Below, piece by piece: positions 25,835-34,423 of a stretch of DNA of 64,000 nt. Below the pieces are notes generated by a model, which was not told where the DNA came from, searched no databases, and was given only the letters and a program-made list of their open reading frames with translations. Where the stretch lies: NCBI GenBank assembly GCA_027623325.1, contig JAQBXY010000006.1:1-64000 (forward strand), read 5' to 3'. The translations under genes and the position numbers were made by a program. This DNA is from Gemmatimonadota bacterium. GTDB taxonomy: Bacteria > Gemmatimonadota > Gemmatimonadetes > Longimicrobiales > Gaopeijiaceae. Each line of letters starts with the position of its first letter. Within the stretch, counting starts at the first letter, position 1.

Positions 25835-25861
25835 GGCGGGGTGTCCCAATGGCACCCCGCC
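25835..25861. terminator. bidirectional hairpin between convergent genes
   Basis: GGCGGGGTG (25835-25843) pairs perfectly with CACCCCGCC (25853-25861) around a nine-base loop. It lies between two converging genes and so probably ends both, although neither side has a clear T-tract. Confidence 0.5.
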
Positions 25862-25868
25862 CGACTCC

Positions 25869-26960
25869 TCAACCGATGACCTCGCGGTACAGTCGGTACT
25901 GATTCCGTCCCATGATCTTCTCGACGTCACCTTCCGAATAGCCTCGGGCCGCGACGCCATCCCAGACGACTTCCATGCGGCGGGGGCCGTTGAGTTCGTC
26001 GATGAAGTAAGGGAGTTCGCTGCTGGAGACCTGGCTGCCTTCCTCGGCGCGGAGTTCCGCCTCGTACTCGGGCGTCATCTCGATCACGCGGTGGTCACGA
26101 TCCGAACCAATGCAGACGTGCTCGATGCCGCACACGTTCACGGCGTGTTCGATGTGGTCGAAGTAGGCATGGAGGTTGTCGCTCTTCTTCAGGGTGAGGA
26201 ACGGTCGGAGTTGGCAGATCCCCACCACGCCACCTCGTTCGGCCGTTGCCCGCATGTTGGCATCCGACATGTTCCGAGCGTGGGGGTGCACCGCGTCGCA
26301 TCCGGTGTGCGAATTGATGACCGGCATTCGTGAATGGGCGATGGTGTCGGCCATGGTGCGGGCGTTGGCGTGGGCCAGGTCCACGAGGATGCCCGCCGAA
26401 TTCAGGCGATCGATGAGTTCCCGCCCGAAGGGCGTGAGGCCGCCGTTGTCACCCTCGGCCCGGCAGCCGACCCCGGCGAAATTCCGCTCGTTGTACGTGA
26501 TCTGGCAGCTCGTGAGCCCCAGGCTCCGAAACATCTCGACCCGATCGAGGTCCTCGCCGAACTGAATCGAGTTCTGGTACAGGTAGAACACCGCCATCCG
26601 CCCCGACCGTCTCGCCTCGTCGACGTGAGCCACCGAGGTGGCCTTGATGAACAGCGCAGGATTGGCCGCTAGGTATCGGTCGTATTCCATCAGTCCGTCG
26701 ATGGCGGCCTGCAGTCCCTCGGCGCCGACCGGCTTGGGATCACACAGGGTGACGGTGATTGCATCGGTGCCGCTGCCGAGCATCTCGCGCACTAGCGACG
26801 GCTCGTAGATCGGCCGCAGCTCGCCCATGGCGTCCATGATCAGGGCGCGTGGGTTCGGGACGGGGGCGGGGCGAGAGGTGGTGGCCAGCACTTCGTCCGC
26901 GGTCATGCTCACGGTGACGGCGGAAGCGGCGGCGGAGTGAAGAAAAGTTCGACGGTCCAT
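25869..26960 (-). CDS. membrane dipeptidase (peptidase M19), Tat-exported
   Basis: This 363-residue protein has a twin-arginine signal (DRRTFLHSAAASAVTVS) and a TIM-barrel M19 domain: MDAMGEL at the first metal site, LVDLAHANARTMAD, VINSHTGCDAVHPHARNMSD and GIEHVCIGSDRDH. M19 enzymes are zinc dipeptidases, often active on dipeptides with a C-terminal D-residue. The first metal motif is DAMGE rather than the usual DxHND, so the metal site may be altered. A second M19 gene lies at 55888. Confidence 0.85.
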   Translation of the reverse strand: MDRRTFLHSAAASAVTVSMTADEVLATTSRPAPVPNPRALIMDAMGELRPIYEPSLVREMLGSGTDAITVTLCDPKPVGAEGLQAAIDGLMEYDRYLAANPALFIKATSVAHVDEARRSGRMAVFYLYQNSIQFGEDLDRVEMFRSLGLTSCQITYNERNFAGVGCRAEGDNGGLTPFGRELIDRLNSAGILVDLAHANARTMADTIAHSRMPVINSHTGCDAVHPHARNMSDANMRATAERGGVVGICQLRPFLTLKKSDNLHAYFDHIEHAVNVCGIEHVCIGSDRDHRVIEMTPEYEAELRAEEGSQVSSSELPYFIDELNGPRRMEVVWDGVAARGYSEGDVEKIMGRNQYRLYREVIG

Positions 26961-27057
26961 GGTCTGCTCCGGGTCGGTGATTCCGACACCCTATGGAGTG
27001 AGGGTCCGTCGCGCCACGGTGTCGATTTTAGCGGACCTGCCAGTTGGCGCTACTGAC

Positions 27058-28734
27058 TCAGCGAGCCTTGTCCATGCGCACCGTGACCTTCTTGCCCTTG
27101 ATCTTGGCAGTCTTGAGCGCTTGCACGACCCGGTCCGCCACATCGCTCGAGACCTCCACGATCGTGAAACGTTCCGAAATCTGAATCGAGCCGATCTGAC
27201 TACCCTGGATGCCGGCTTCCCCCGTAATCGCACCTACGAGGTCCTTGGGTCGAACCCCGCCCGAGCGACCCAGGCCGATGAAGAGGCGTGACACGCCACC
27301 ACCGGTGCGCGATGCACCGTGCTTTCCCTTCGCGGGTCGATTCTCACCTCGGTTCTTCTCGCGGAACGGCTTCTCGATGGGGATCTCCTCTTCATCCCCT
27401 TCGGGACCGGTCAGCGTGGCCTCGTGTCCCATCTTCATGGCGCCGAGCGCGATGTCGAAGAGGTCGAATTCGTCGCTGAGCGTTTCTACGACCACTCGGA
27501 ACCGGTCGAGACCACCTTCGAGGATGGACTCTCGCACGGAGGCCCTCGTCAGCTCCAGCCTGCGGGCGTGCAGATCGGCTACGGTCGGGATCGACGCGAC
27601 GGCGATCTTCTGTTTCGTGAGCCGCTCGATGTTCATGAGCAGCGCGTGCTCCCGCGGCTCCGCCAATGTGATCGCTACCCCCTCCCGACCCGCGCGGCCC
27701 ACCCGCCCGATGCGGTGCACATAGGACTTCGCTGCGGAAGGCACCTCGTAGTTGATCACGTGGCTGAGGTGGGAGATGTCCAGGCCACGCGCGGCGACAT
27801 CCGTTGCGACGAGGAGGTCCACCGTACCTCCGCGCAGCTTCTTCATGACACGGTCCCGTTCCTCTTGGGACATGCCGCCGTGAAGCGCTTCGGCGCGGTA
27901 ACCGAGACCGTTCAGCGACTCCGTGAGCTCGTCCACGTCGTTGCGGGTGCGGCAGAAGACGAGTGCGGCCTCGGGGCTTTCCAGATCGAGCACCCGGCCA
28001 AGGGCGGCGAGCTTGTGCGGCCGTCGGACCAGATAAGCGATTTGACGCACCATGGGGACATCGCCACCGCTGTCCCCGTCGACGTCGGTCGCGATGCGTA
28101 CCTCGATGGGGTCACGGAGATACTTTCGTGCGATGCTCTCGATGCGGGGACCGAGGGTGGCCGAAAAGAGGAGCGTCTGGCGTCGCGCGGGAACCTCGGC
28201 GAGAATCGCCTCGAGGTCCTCCGCGAAGCCCATGTCCAGCATCTCGTCCGCCTCATCGAGAACCAAAACGGTGAGACCCTTGAGGTGCAGCGTGCCTCGT
28301 CGGAGGTGATCCAGCGCCCGGCCCGGGGTCGCGACGATCACGTCGACGCCGCGTTTCAGGACCTTGAGCTGCTGCTGGAAGGACTGTCCGCCGTAGATCG
28401 GCAGCACTTCGACGCCCAACTCCTTGCCGTAGCGGTGCACGGCCTGCGCGACCTGGACCGCCAACTCCCGTGTGGGCACCAGGATGAGCGCCGAGGGCAC
28501 CTTCGCACCGATCTGTATCAGCTGGAGCAACGGCAACGCGAACGCGGCGGTCTTTCCTGTTCCGGTCGCGGCCAATCCCAGCAGGTCCCGACCTTCCAAG
28601 AGATGCGGGATCGCTTCTCGTTGGATCGGCGTCGGTTCCTCGTAGCCCAGAGAAGAAAGGGTCTGGAGGAGAGCAGGGCCGAGGCCGAGCTCTGCGAACT
28701 CCTGGTTCGCTGCAGGGGATGACGTAGGGCTCAT
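27058..28734 (-). CDS. deaD: DEAD-box ATP-dependent RNA helicase with DbpA RNA-binding domain
   Basis: This 558-residue cytoplasmic helicase shows the Q motif (FAELGLGPALLQ, then PTPIQ), motif I AATGTGKTAA, DEAD motif VLDEADEMLDMG, SAT and the HRIGRVGRAGREG motif VI. An Arg/Lys-rich linker (about 450-480) leads to a DbpA-type RNA-binding domain (about 482-556) starting RLFIGLGRSGGV. It likely unwinds rRNA or mRNA structure during ribosome assembly and RNA decay. It is a single-gene unit. Confidence 0.92.
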   Translation of the reverse strand: MSPTSSPAANQEFAELGLGPALLQTLSSLGYEEPTPIQREAIPHLLEGRDLLGLAATGTGKTAAFALPLLQLIQIGAKVPSALILVPTRELAVQVAQAVHRYGKELGVEVLPIYGGQSFQQQLKVLKRGVDVIVATPGRALDHLRRGTLHLKGLTVLVLDEADEMLDMGFAEDLEAILAEVPARRQTLLFSATLGPRIESIARKYLRDPIEVRIATDVDGDSGGDVPMVRQIAYLVRRPHKLAALGRVLDLESPEAALVFCRTRNDVDELTESLNGLGYRAEALHGGMSQEERDRVMKKLRGGTVDLLVATDVAARGLDISHLSHVINYEVPSAAKSYVHRIGRVGRAGREGVAITLAEPREHALLMNIERLTKQKIAVASIPTVADLHARRLELTRASVRESILEGGLDRFRVVVETLSDEFDLFDIALGAMKMGHEATLTGPEGDEEEIPIEKPFREKNRGENRPAKGKHGASRTGGGVSRLFIGLGRSGGVRPKDLVGAITGEAGIQGSQIGSIQISERFTIVEVSSDVADRVVQALKTAKIKGKKVTVRMDKAR

Positions 28735-28848
28735 GACGCCAAGATAACGGGACCGCCCCTCAAGCCGGTCCCCGGCCGCTGTCGGGGTGAACCGGCGGGC
28801 CGTATGATCGGGGTCGCCTTCGAGGCATCAACGATTCCAGGAGTGGTC

Positions 28849-29688
28849 ATGAGGCGCTATCTGCTCACCCTAGCCGGATTTCTGGCCTTTGCGCCGGCGC
28901 CGGTAGCCGCGACGTGGTCGATCATCGCGATCGACCGGACGACCGGGCGCGTCGTCATCTCGTCTGCGACCTGTGCCGCGACGGCGCCCAATCAACTCAA
29001 GCTGCTCCAAGCGATCGTGGTACCGGGCGTGGCCGTCGCGGCGGCTCAGGCCGGAGTCGATCGGACGCACGAGAATCAGAAGCTGATCTTCAGGGAGCTC
29101 GAGCGCGGAACCCCTCCCGCGGACATCATCCGGATGTTGGAGGAAGACCCCAACATCGAACGCAGACAGTTCGGCATCATCGATCTTCAGGGTCGCGGCG
29201 CGGGGCGCTCAGGGTCCGGCAACGGTGCCGTGTCGATGGACCTGCGGGGCGAGTCCGACGATGGCATCATCTGGGGCGTGCAGGGCAACATCATCGCGAC
29301 CGAGGAAGCGCTGACGGCGGCCGCGACGATCATGCAGCACGGGCCGGGGTCGATCATCGATCGGGTCATGCTCGCCATGGAAGTGGCCGATGCCCGTGGC
29401 GGCGATCGCCGCTGCACCTGTGATTCGGAGCCGCTCCCGGAAATGGCACCCTGCAACGGCAAGACCGCGCACGTCTCGTATCTGCTCGCCGCGGATCCCG
29501 ATGATGCCCAGGGGGAATTCGCCGCGAACCATCCAGAGCAGATGGACGCTCCTTACAACACCGGCGACTACTACCTCTATCTGATGGTCGTCCCAACCAA
29601 CACCACGCCCGAAGAAGACGCCAATCCCGTTCGAACGCTACGCATGCGCTACGATGCCTGGAAGGCCGCCAACGAGGTCAACGACTGA
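28849..29688 (+). CDS. exported DUF1028 protein (predicted Ntn-hydrolase)
   Basis: A 279-residue DUF1028 protein with a clear signal peptide that ends in PVAA just before TWSIIAIDRTTGRVV. The family normally starts MTFSIVA, and its Thr is the expected N-terminal nucleophile, so signal-peptidase cleavage would itself expose the catalytic residue. Further landmarks are AAAQAGVD, DPNIERRQFGIID and GVQGNIIA. The ATG at 28849 has AGGAG upstream. It is followed at once by two creatininase-like genes, suggesting a shared periplasmic amide-hydrolysis unit. Confidence 0.85.
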   Translation: MRRYLLTLAGFLAFAPAPVAATWSIIAIDRTTGRVVISSATCAATAPNQLKLLQAIVVPGVAVAAAQAGVDRTHENQKLIFRELERGTPPADIIRMLEEDPNIERRQFGIIDLQGRGAGRSGSGNGAVSMDLRGESDDGIIWGVQGNIIATEEALTAAATIMQHGPGSIIDRVMLAMEVADARGGDRRCTCDSEPLPEMAPCNGKTAHVSYLLAADPDDAQGEFAANHPEQMDAPYNTGDYYLYLMVVPTNTTPEEDANPVRTLRMRYDAWKAANEVND

Positions 29689-29689
29689 T

Positions 29690-30505
29690 ATGAACATGAA
29701 TCGCTCCGCGCTCTTTTCCGCGCTCTTCCTGGCACTCACCGCGACGAGCGCACTCGCCCAATCGCCGCCCAACTCGGTGTTCATCGAGGCACTGACGTGG
29801 GAGGAGATCCGCGACCAGATCGCGGTGGGAAAGACCACGATCATCATCCCGACTGCGGGGACCGAGCAGAAGGGACCCCACATGGTGATGGGCGAGCACA
29901 AATTCGTCATGGAGTACACGATGGACGAAGTCGCTCGAACGCTCGGCAACGCCCTGGTCTCGCCCATCATGACGTATGTGCCCGAGGGCAGTTGGGGTGA
30001 CGAACCCACCGGCCACATGCGGATGCCGGGAACGATCACGCTTCCGGAGGAGTGGTTCCGTGACCTCCTCACCCATACGGCCAAGAGCCATGCGGCCGGA
30101 GGCTTCACGGACATCGTCTTCATCGGAGATTCGGGCGGCAACCAGCGCGGCATGAGTGCGGTCACCGATCAGCTCAATGCGGAGTGGGCGGGATCAGGCA
30201 TGCGCGCACACTTCATCGGCGACTACTACGCCAAGAGCAACGGAGACATCACGACGTACATGCACCAGCAGGGCTTCACCGACGCACAGATCGGGAGTCA
30301 CGCAGGCATTCTCGACACCTCGCAGATGCTTTTCGTGAATCCGAACCACGTCCGTATGGACAAGGCCGCCCCGGGTGGCGGGTTCGAGGGTTCGGGTGTG
30401 AGCGGAGATCCTTCGCTCTCGACTCCCGCGCTCGGCGAAGTCCAGCTCCGCATCAAAATCGACAACGCGTTGGCTCAGATCCGAGCCAGCCTCGCCGCCA
30501 GGTAG
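29690..30505 (+). CDS. exported creatininase-family protein 1
   Basis: A 271-residue protein with a Sec signal (ending near TSALAQ) and a creatininase fold: GTEQKGPHMVMGEHKF (about 53-68), PEGSWGDEPTGHMRMPGTI, FIGDSGGNQRG and IGSHAGILDTS. Classic creatininase binds its two metals through ExH, an Asp and the His of NGHGG. Here these positions read EQK, His and GDSGG, so the metal site must differ. It starts one base after the DUF1028 stop. The substrate is unknown; an amide or lactam is the family expectation. Confidence 0.85.
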   Translation: MNMNRSALFSALFLALTATSALAQSPPNSVFIEALTWEEIRDQIAVGKTTIIIPTAGTEQKGPHMVMGEHKFVMEYTMDEVARTLGNALVSPIMTYVPEGSWGDEPTGHMRMPGTITLPEEWFRDLLTHTAKSHAAGGFTDIVFIGDSGGNQRGMSAVTDQLNAEWAGSGMRAHFIGDYYAKSNGDITTYMHQQGFTDAQIGSHAGILDTSQMLFVNPNHVRMDKAAPGGGFEGSGVSGDPSLSTPALGEVQLRIKIDNALAQIRASLAAR

Positions 30506-30512
30506 ACACATC

Positions 30513-31349
30513 ATGAACAAGACACGAATCGCCCTGGCCTTCGCACCCGTCCTCTTCTTTGCCGGCGCGCTGAGTGCTCAGACCACGGGCGATCCGTTCA
30601 TCGAGCAGATGACGTGGACCGAAATCCGAGACGCGATGGCCGCCGGAAAGACGACCGTGATCGTTCCGATCGGGGGCACCGAGCAGAACGGGCCACACAT
30701 GGTCATGGGCAAGCACAACTATGTGATCACCTTCGCCGCGGGCCAGATGGCGAGGCAGCTCGGCAACGCACTCGTCGCCCCTACCATCGCGTGGGTACCG
30801 GAAGGGAGTTACGAGCGAGAGGGCTTCGGCGATAAGCCGGGGGTCATTACGAACCCGTCTCCCAGCTACAACAACCTCCTCGAAGCCACGGCCCGAAGCC
30901 TCGAATCCCACGGCTTCGCCCAGATCCTCTTCATCGGGGATAGCGGTGGTAATCAGGGAGGTATGAGTGAGGTCGCCGATCGCCTCGGCGCCGAGTGGGC
31001 GGGCGGCTCCACGAAGATCTTTGCGCTGACCGACTTCTACGCGAAGGGTCAGGAGTATTCCCGCGCATGGCTCATGGCGGCGTACGGCTACGACATGGAG
31101 ACCATCGGGTCGCACGCCGGGATCACCGACACATCGGCCGTGATGTATGTCTTCGCGGACGGCGTGCGGAACGATCGCCGGTATCGGTTTGGTGGTCGCG
31201 AAGATGCCGGTGTGACCGGCGATCCTACGTTGGCTTCCCCCGAGATCGGGCGGATGGTCGTCCACTTCAAGATCGTGGGAGCACTCAACCAGCTCGAAGC
31301 GCTGACGGCTCCCCCGCGACGTGGTCGCGGCGGTGGCCCGGGGAGCTGA
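30513..31349 (+). CDS. exported creatininase-family protein 2
   Basis: A 278-residue paralogue of the preceding protein, with signal peptide (GALSAQ), IGGTEQNGPHMVMGKHNY, FIGDSGGNQGGMS and IGSHAGITDTSAVMY. The tail is Arg/Gly-rich (PPRRGRGGGPGS). The same departures from classical ligands are seen (EQN, His, GDSGG). It lies 7 bases after the first copy, so the pair arose by tandem duplication and is co-transcribed with DUF1028. Confidence 0.85.
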   Translation: MNKTRIALAFAPVLFFAGALSAQTTGDPFIEQMTWTEIRDAMAAGKTTVIVPIGGTEQNGPHMVMGKHNYVITFAAGQMARQLGNALVAPTIAWVPEGSYEREGFGDKPGVITNPSPSYNNLLEATARSLESHGFAQILFIGDSGGNQGGMSEVADRLGAEWAGGSTKIFALTDFYAKGQEYSRAWLMAAYGYDMETIGSHAGITDTSAVMYVFADGVRNDRRYRFGGREDAGVTGDPTLASPEIGRMVVHFKIVGALNQLEALTAPPRRGRGGGPGS

Positions 31350-31355
31350 TCGACC

Positions 31356-31613
31356 ATGGATCGACGCGAACTTCTCCGGGCTCTGCTCACTCGCGGGACG
31401 CCCGTGTACGATCTGGTTCACCAAAGGGTCATCCGGGCCGGTCCCGAGCGACCGCTGGAGGTGCCGGAGAGCGCGGTGGTGGTTCCTGGCGCACGGGCCG
31501 TGACTTCGGAATGGGGGAAGGCTTCGGGCCTCTCCCTCTACACACCGGTGATCGTGAAGTATCGAGACGCACGAACGGATGCTGCGACGGCACTGGAAGA
31601 GTGGCTCCGGTGA
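31356..31613 (+). pseudogene. DapD (tetrahydrodipicolinate succinyltransferase) C-terminal remnant
   Basis: An 85-codon frame reads LLTRGTPVYDLVHQRVI, then VPESAVVVPGARAVTSEWG, then GLSLYTPVIVKYRDARTDA. This is the last left-handed beta-helix coil and C-terminal tail of a DapD-type succinyltransferase of lysine/diaminopimelate synthesis. The acyltransferase hexapeptide repeats and N-terminal domain are missing. It may be translated, because an ATG follows the creatininase stop closely, but it cannot be a working enzyme. Confidence 0.65.
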
Positions 31614-31759
31614 CGGGGAGCCCCGCTGGTCGCCGCTCCCGCCGACAGTGCGCCTTTGGCAGCCTTGCGGGCAGCAGACGCTGCGGGAGTCGGCTTGCGC
31701 TCACGCTACGCGGACAGCAAATTCGCGACTCGATCCCTCCCGACGATGGAGACCATGAT

Positions 31760-32542
31760 ATGAAGAACCTCATGCGAAGTGCCTGGATTGCGGTGATGCT
31801 CGCCGTGCCGGTGGCCGCCGCCGCCCAAGACATCCCGCCCCTCTTCCAGCAAGCCCCCGCGGTCCTCTACGAGACCTATCGCGGCGTCAACGCGCCCGTG
31901 TTCAACGAGTACTTCAGTATGCTCGCCGATCGATATGCCGATTCTGACGGGTACGGCTGGGGAGTCTACCGTGAAAACCCGACGGTGGCGTACCGCATTA
32001 CCGCGCTCCCCGAGGGGCTCCAGAGTATGGTCGAGGTGCAGGCGGCCCGGATCGCCATCTTTGAGACCTTCGGCGAATCGGAAGTTGCGCTCTGGAACTC
32101 AGCGTGGGGTAGCCGCCACGTCGCGGTCTACGACGCGGCGCCCGGAATGAGCGTCGTCCCGGCCGGCTTCACGGTCGCCGACATTCAGGCGCTGCCGTAC
32201 AACCGCGTGACCGTGTACCATCTCACCTGGGACAAGGCGCCAGAATTCCGCCGGGCGTTGGCGGCTCGGTCAGCTCTCGATCGGGCGGCGGGTATCGCCG
32301 GCTTCGTGATGACCGTCTGGAACGGTGGCATCGGTACTGAGGCCCCGACCGTCATGGTACGGGTGTCGGCGGCGAGCCAGGCGGCCGACATCGGCGCGAA
32401 CGCGACGGCCCGCAGAGCCGCGAGGGCCGCGTACCAGGCAGAATTCGGTCGGCTGAGCGGCATCATGAACGCGGCGGCGCGCCACATCGAACGTCACGAT
32501 CAGGTGCGCGTTCCGCGTCTCTCGCACGTCCCTGGCGCGTAG
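31760..32542 (+). CDS. exported protein of unknown function
   Basis: A 260-residue protein with a Sec signal peptide ending near AVPVAAAAQ. The remainder is a mixed alpha/beta protein with repeated antiparallel-strand-like segments (RVTVYHLTWDKAPEFRRAL, then GIAGFVMTVWNGG); I do not recognise a family, although a NIPSNAP/ABM-like ferredoxin fold is conceivable. The long open frame back to 30995 is creatininase sequence out of frame. ATG 31760 is preferred, with a short GGAGA run 10 bases upstream. Confidence 0.65.
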   Translation: MKNLMRSAWIAVMLAVPVAAAAQDIPPLFQQAPAVLYETYRGVNAPVFNEYFSMLADRYADSDGYGWGVYRENPTVAYRITALPEGLQSMVEVQAARIAIFETFGESEVALWNSAWGSRHVAVYDAAPGMSVVPAGFTVADIQALPYNRVTVYHLTWDKAPEFRRALAARSALDRAAGIAGFVMTVWNGGIGTEAPTVMVRVSAASQAADIGANATARRAARAAYQAEFGRLSGIMNAAARHIERHDQVRVPRLSHVPGA

Positions 32543-32656
32543 CCTGCTTCCGCTGTGACGTAGCGTTTAAGCCGAAGAACCACCAAATTAGTAGTCTTGG
32601 GCCGCTCCGAGCTCTCGGGGCGGCCCTCCGTGCTTTCACCGGAGTTGACAGACAAC

Positions 32657-33757
32657 GTGCTACGCGGCCTGCTACGGACGGTCCGGTACGCCCACGGGTG
32701 GACGTCGGGAGCAGGGGTCCGCGTCGAGGAGACAGAGATCGAACGGGAGGGGGTACGAATCCCCGCGACGCTCCTGCTCCCGGCTCGGGGCAAGGGACCA
32801 TTTCCAGGTTGGATCGCCATGGGTGGGATCACCCGGATGGGGCGCTTCCACCCTCAGCTCGTGCGGTTCGGCAACGCGCTCGCCTCGAGCGGTGCGGCCG
32901 TGCTGCTACCCGAAATCCCGGAATGGCAAAAGCTCGAGGTTCCGCCGAGTGTGACTGGGCCGACGCTCCGGGGTGCGATCCAGACGCTCGGGATTCACCC
33001 CGAGGTCTTGCCCGGGAAAGTCGGCCTGATCGGATTTTCGTTCGGGGCCCCTCAGGTGGCCATCGCGGCGGCCCGCGAAGAATTGGCCGACCACGTAGCG
33101 GGTATCGTTCTCTTCGGTGGTTATTGCTGCCTCGACCGAACCCTACTTTTCGGCCTGACGGGCGATCATGAGTGGGAGGGAGTCGACTACTCCCTTACTC
33201 CCGACCCCTACGGGCGATGGGTCGTCGCGAGCAACTACCTCGCCGACATCCCGGGCTGCGAAGACGCGCACGATGTGGCGGCGGCGCTCCGGTGCCTTGC
33301 CACCGCGACCAGCGACCAGAGGATCCCGGCATGGGAGCCGCATCACGACGCCATGATCCGAGACCTGCGGCTCGCCCTACCGAAGAGGCATCAGGCCCTA
33401 TTCGACCTGTTCGCCACGCCTACCACGGGAACGAGGCCCGACCGTGATGAGTGCGCCGACATCGGCCTGAGGCTCGCGGACGCGTGTCGGCGCGTGGATC
33501 CTTTGCTCGAACCGGCCCCGGACCTCGCCAAGGTCCATCTTCCGACCCAGCTGATTCACGGGCGCGGGGATCGTCTCATTCCCTTCACGGAAGGGATGAG
33601 GATGGTAAATGGGCTCCCGAGCACCGCAGAGAAGAGCCTCACGGTGACCGGCATGTTCGCCCACAGCGCCACCCACTCGCCTCCCGGACTGTTCGATAAA
33701 TTCCGGGAAGGCACGGCCCTCTTCGGTGCGGTTCGGAGCCTGATCAATACGGTCTGA
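32657..33757 (+). CDS. alpha/beta hydrolase 1 (dienelactone-hydrolase-like)
   Basis: This 366-residue alpha/beta hydrolase has nucleophile motif GFSFGA, acid Asp in GRGDRLIPF and His in MFAHSATHS. It has no signal peptide. It is clearly paralogous to the gene at 61405-62514 (shared GFSFGAP, FGGYC, DPYGRW and NYLADIP). Start codons are uncertain: TTG 32597, GTG 32630 and GTG 32657 are in frame. The last is chosen because it aligns with the ATG of the paralogue. Substrate unknown; carboxylester or lactone hydrolysis is the general expectation. Confidence 0.8.
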   Translation: MLRGLLRTVRYAHGWTSGAGVRVEETEIEREGVRIPATLLLPARGKGPFPGWIAMGGITRMGRFHPQLVRFGNALASSGAAVLLPEIPEWQKLEVPPSVTGPTLRGAIQTLGIHPEVLPGKVGLIGFSFGAPQVAIAAAREELADHVAGIVLFGGYCCLDRTLLFGLTGDHEWEGVDYSLTPDPYGRWVVASNYLADIPGCEDAHDVAAALRCLATATSDQRIPAWEPHHDAMIRDLRLALPKRHQALFDLFATPTTGTRPDRDECADIGLRLADACRRVDPLLEPAPDLAKVHLPTQLIHGRGDRLIPFTEGMRMVNGLPSTAEKSLTVTGMFAHSATHSPPGLFDKFREGTALFGAVRSLINTV

Positions 33758-33773
33758 CCCGACGGTCTGACGC

Positions 33774-33793
33774 GCGCCGAAGAGGGCGCTTTT
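33774..33793 (+). terminator. short intrinsic terminator after hydrolase 1
   Basis: GCGCC, loop GAAGAG, GGCGC, then TTTT, just after the hydrolase stop and before the convergent mscL end. The stem is only five pairs, so efficiency is doubtful. Confidence 0.45.
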
Positions 33794-33811
33794 GACTAGG
33801 GTACCTCTGGC

Positions 33812-34246
33812 CTAGCCCTTGGCCTTCAGTAGGTCCCGGATTTCCCCGAGCAGGACTTCTTGCGCGGACGGTGCCGGAGGCGCCGCGGGTGCTGCGGCCT
33901 CTTCCTTTTTGAGCCTGTTGAAGGCCCGTACCACCATGAAGACCGAGAATGATACGATCAGGAACGAGATCAGCGCATTGGCGAAGACGCCGAAGTTGAT
34001 CGTCACCGCGCCGGCTTCCTTGGCCGCAGCGAGTGTTGCATAGGGGCCGGCCGCAGCGGAGCCCTCCTGGAGGGTGAGGAAGAGGTCGCTGAAGTCGACG
34101 CCGCCCAGGAGCATTCCGATGGGTGGCATGAGAATATCCTTCACCAGCGACTGGATGATCGTGCCGAACGCCGCCCCGATGATGATACCCACCGCCATGT
34201 CCAGCATGTTGCCTTTGACTGCGAACTCCTTGAATTCCTTCAGCAT
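33812..34246 (-). CDS. mscL: large-conductance mechanosensitive channel MscL
   Basis: This 144-residue homopentameric inner-membrane channel opens under membrane tension to release solutes in hypo-osmotic shock. The canonical N-terminus [22 protein letters not shown]1 ([16 protein letters not shown]), a periplasmic loop, TM2 ([17 protein letters not shown]) and the cytoplasmic helix are all present. A short Ala/Pro-rich linker precedes the last helix. Length is typical. Confidence 0.96.
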   Translation of the reverse strand: MLKEFKEFAVKGNMLDMAVGIIIGAAFGTIIQSLVKDILMPPIGMLLGGVDFSDLFLTLQEGSAAAGPYATLAAAKEAGAVTINFGVFANALISFLIVSFSVFMVVRAFNRLKKEEAAAPAAPPAPSAQEVLLGEIRDLLKAKG

Positions 34247-34270
34247 TATCGTCCTCGTGTTTCGAGTCTA

Positions 34271-34289
34271 GCCGATCAATCTGATCGGC
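34271..34289. repeat. 8-bp perfect inverted repeat in the mscL leader
   Basis: GCCGATCA, ATC, TGATCGGC, about 25 bases upstream of the mscL start. It could be an operator or a leader hairpin; no T-tract makes it a terminator. Confidence 0.4.
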
Positions 34290-34423
34290 AGGGGGCCTGA
34301 ATCGCTTCTGGAATGTATGGACGACCGGAAAGTCGGGTTCCCGGGAGGGGGTGACCTGTTGACAGTATGGACGGGCCGGTGAATGCTGACGGCTCGGCAC
34401 GACGATTCCCACAGGAGGCACCG

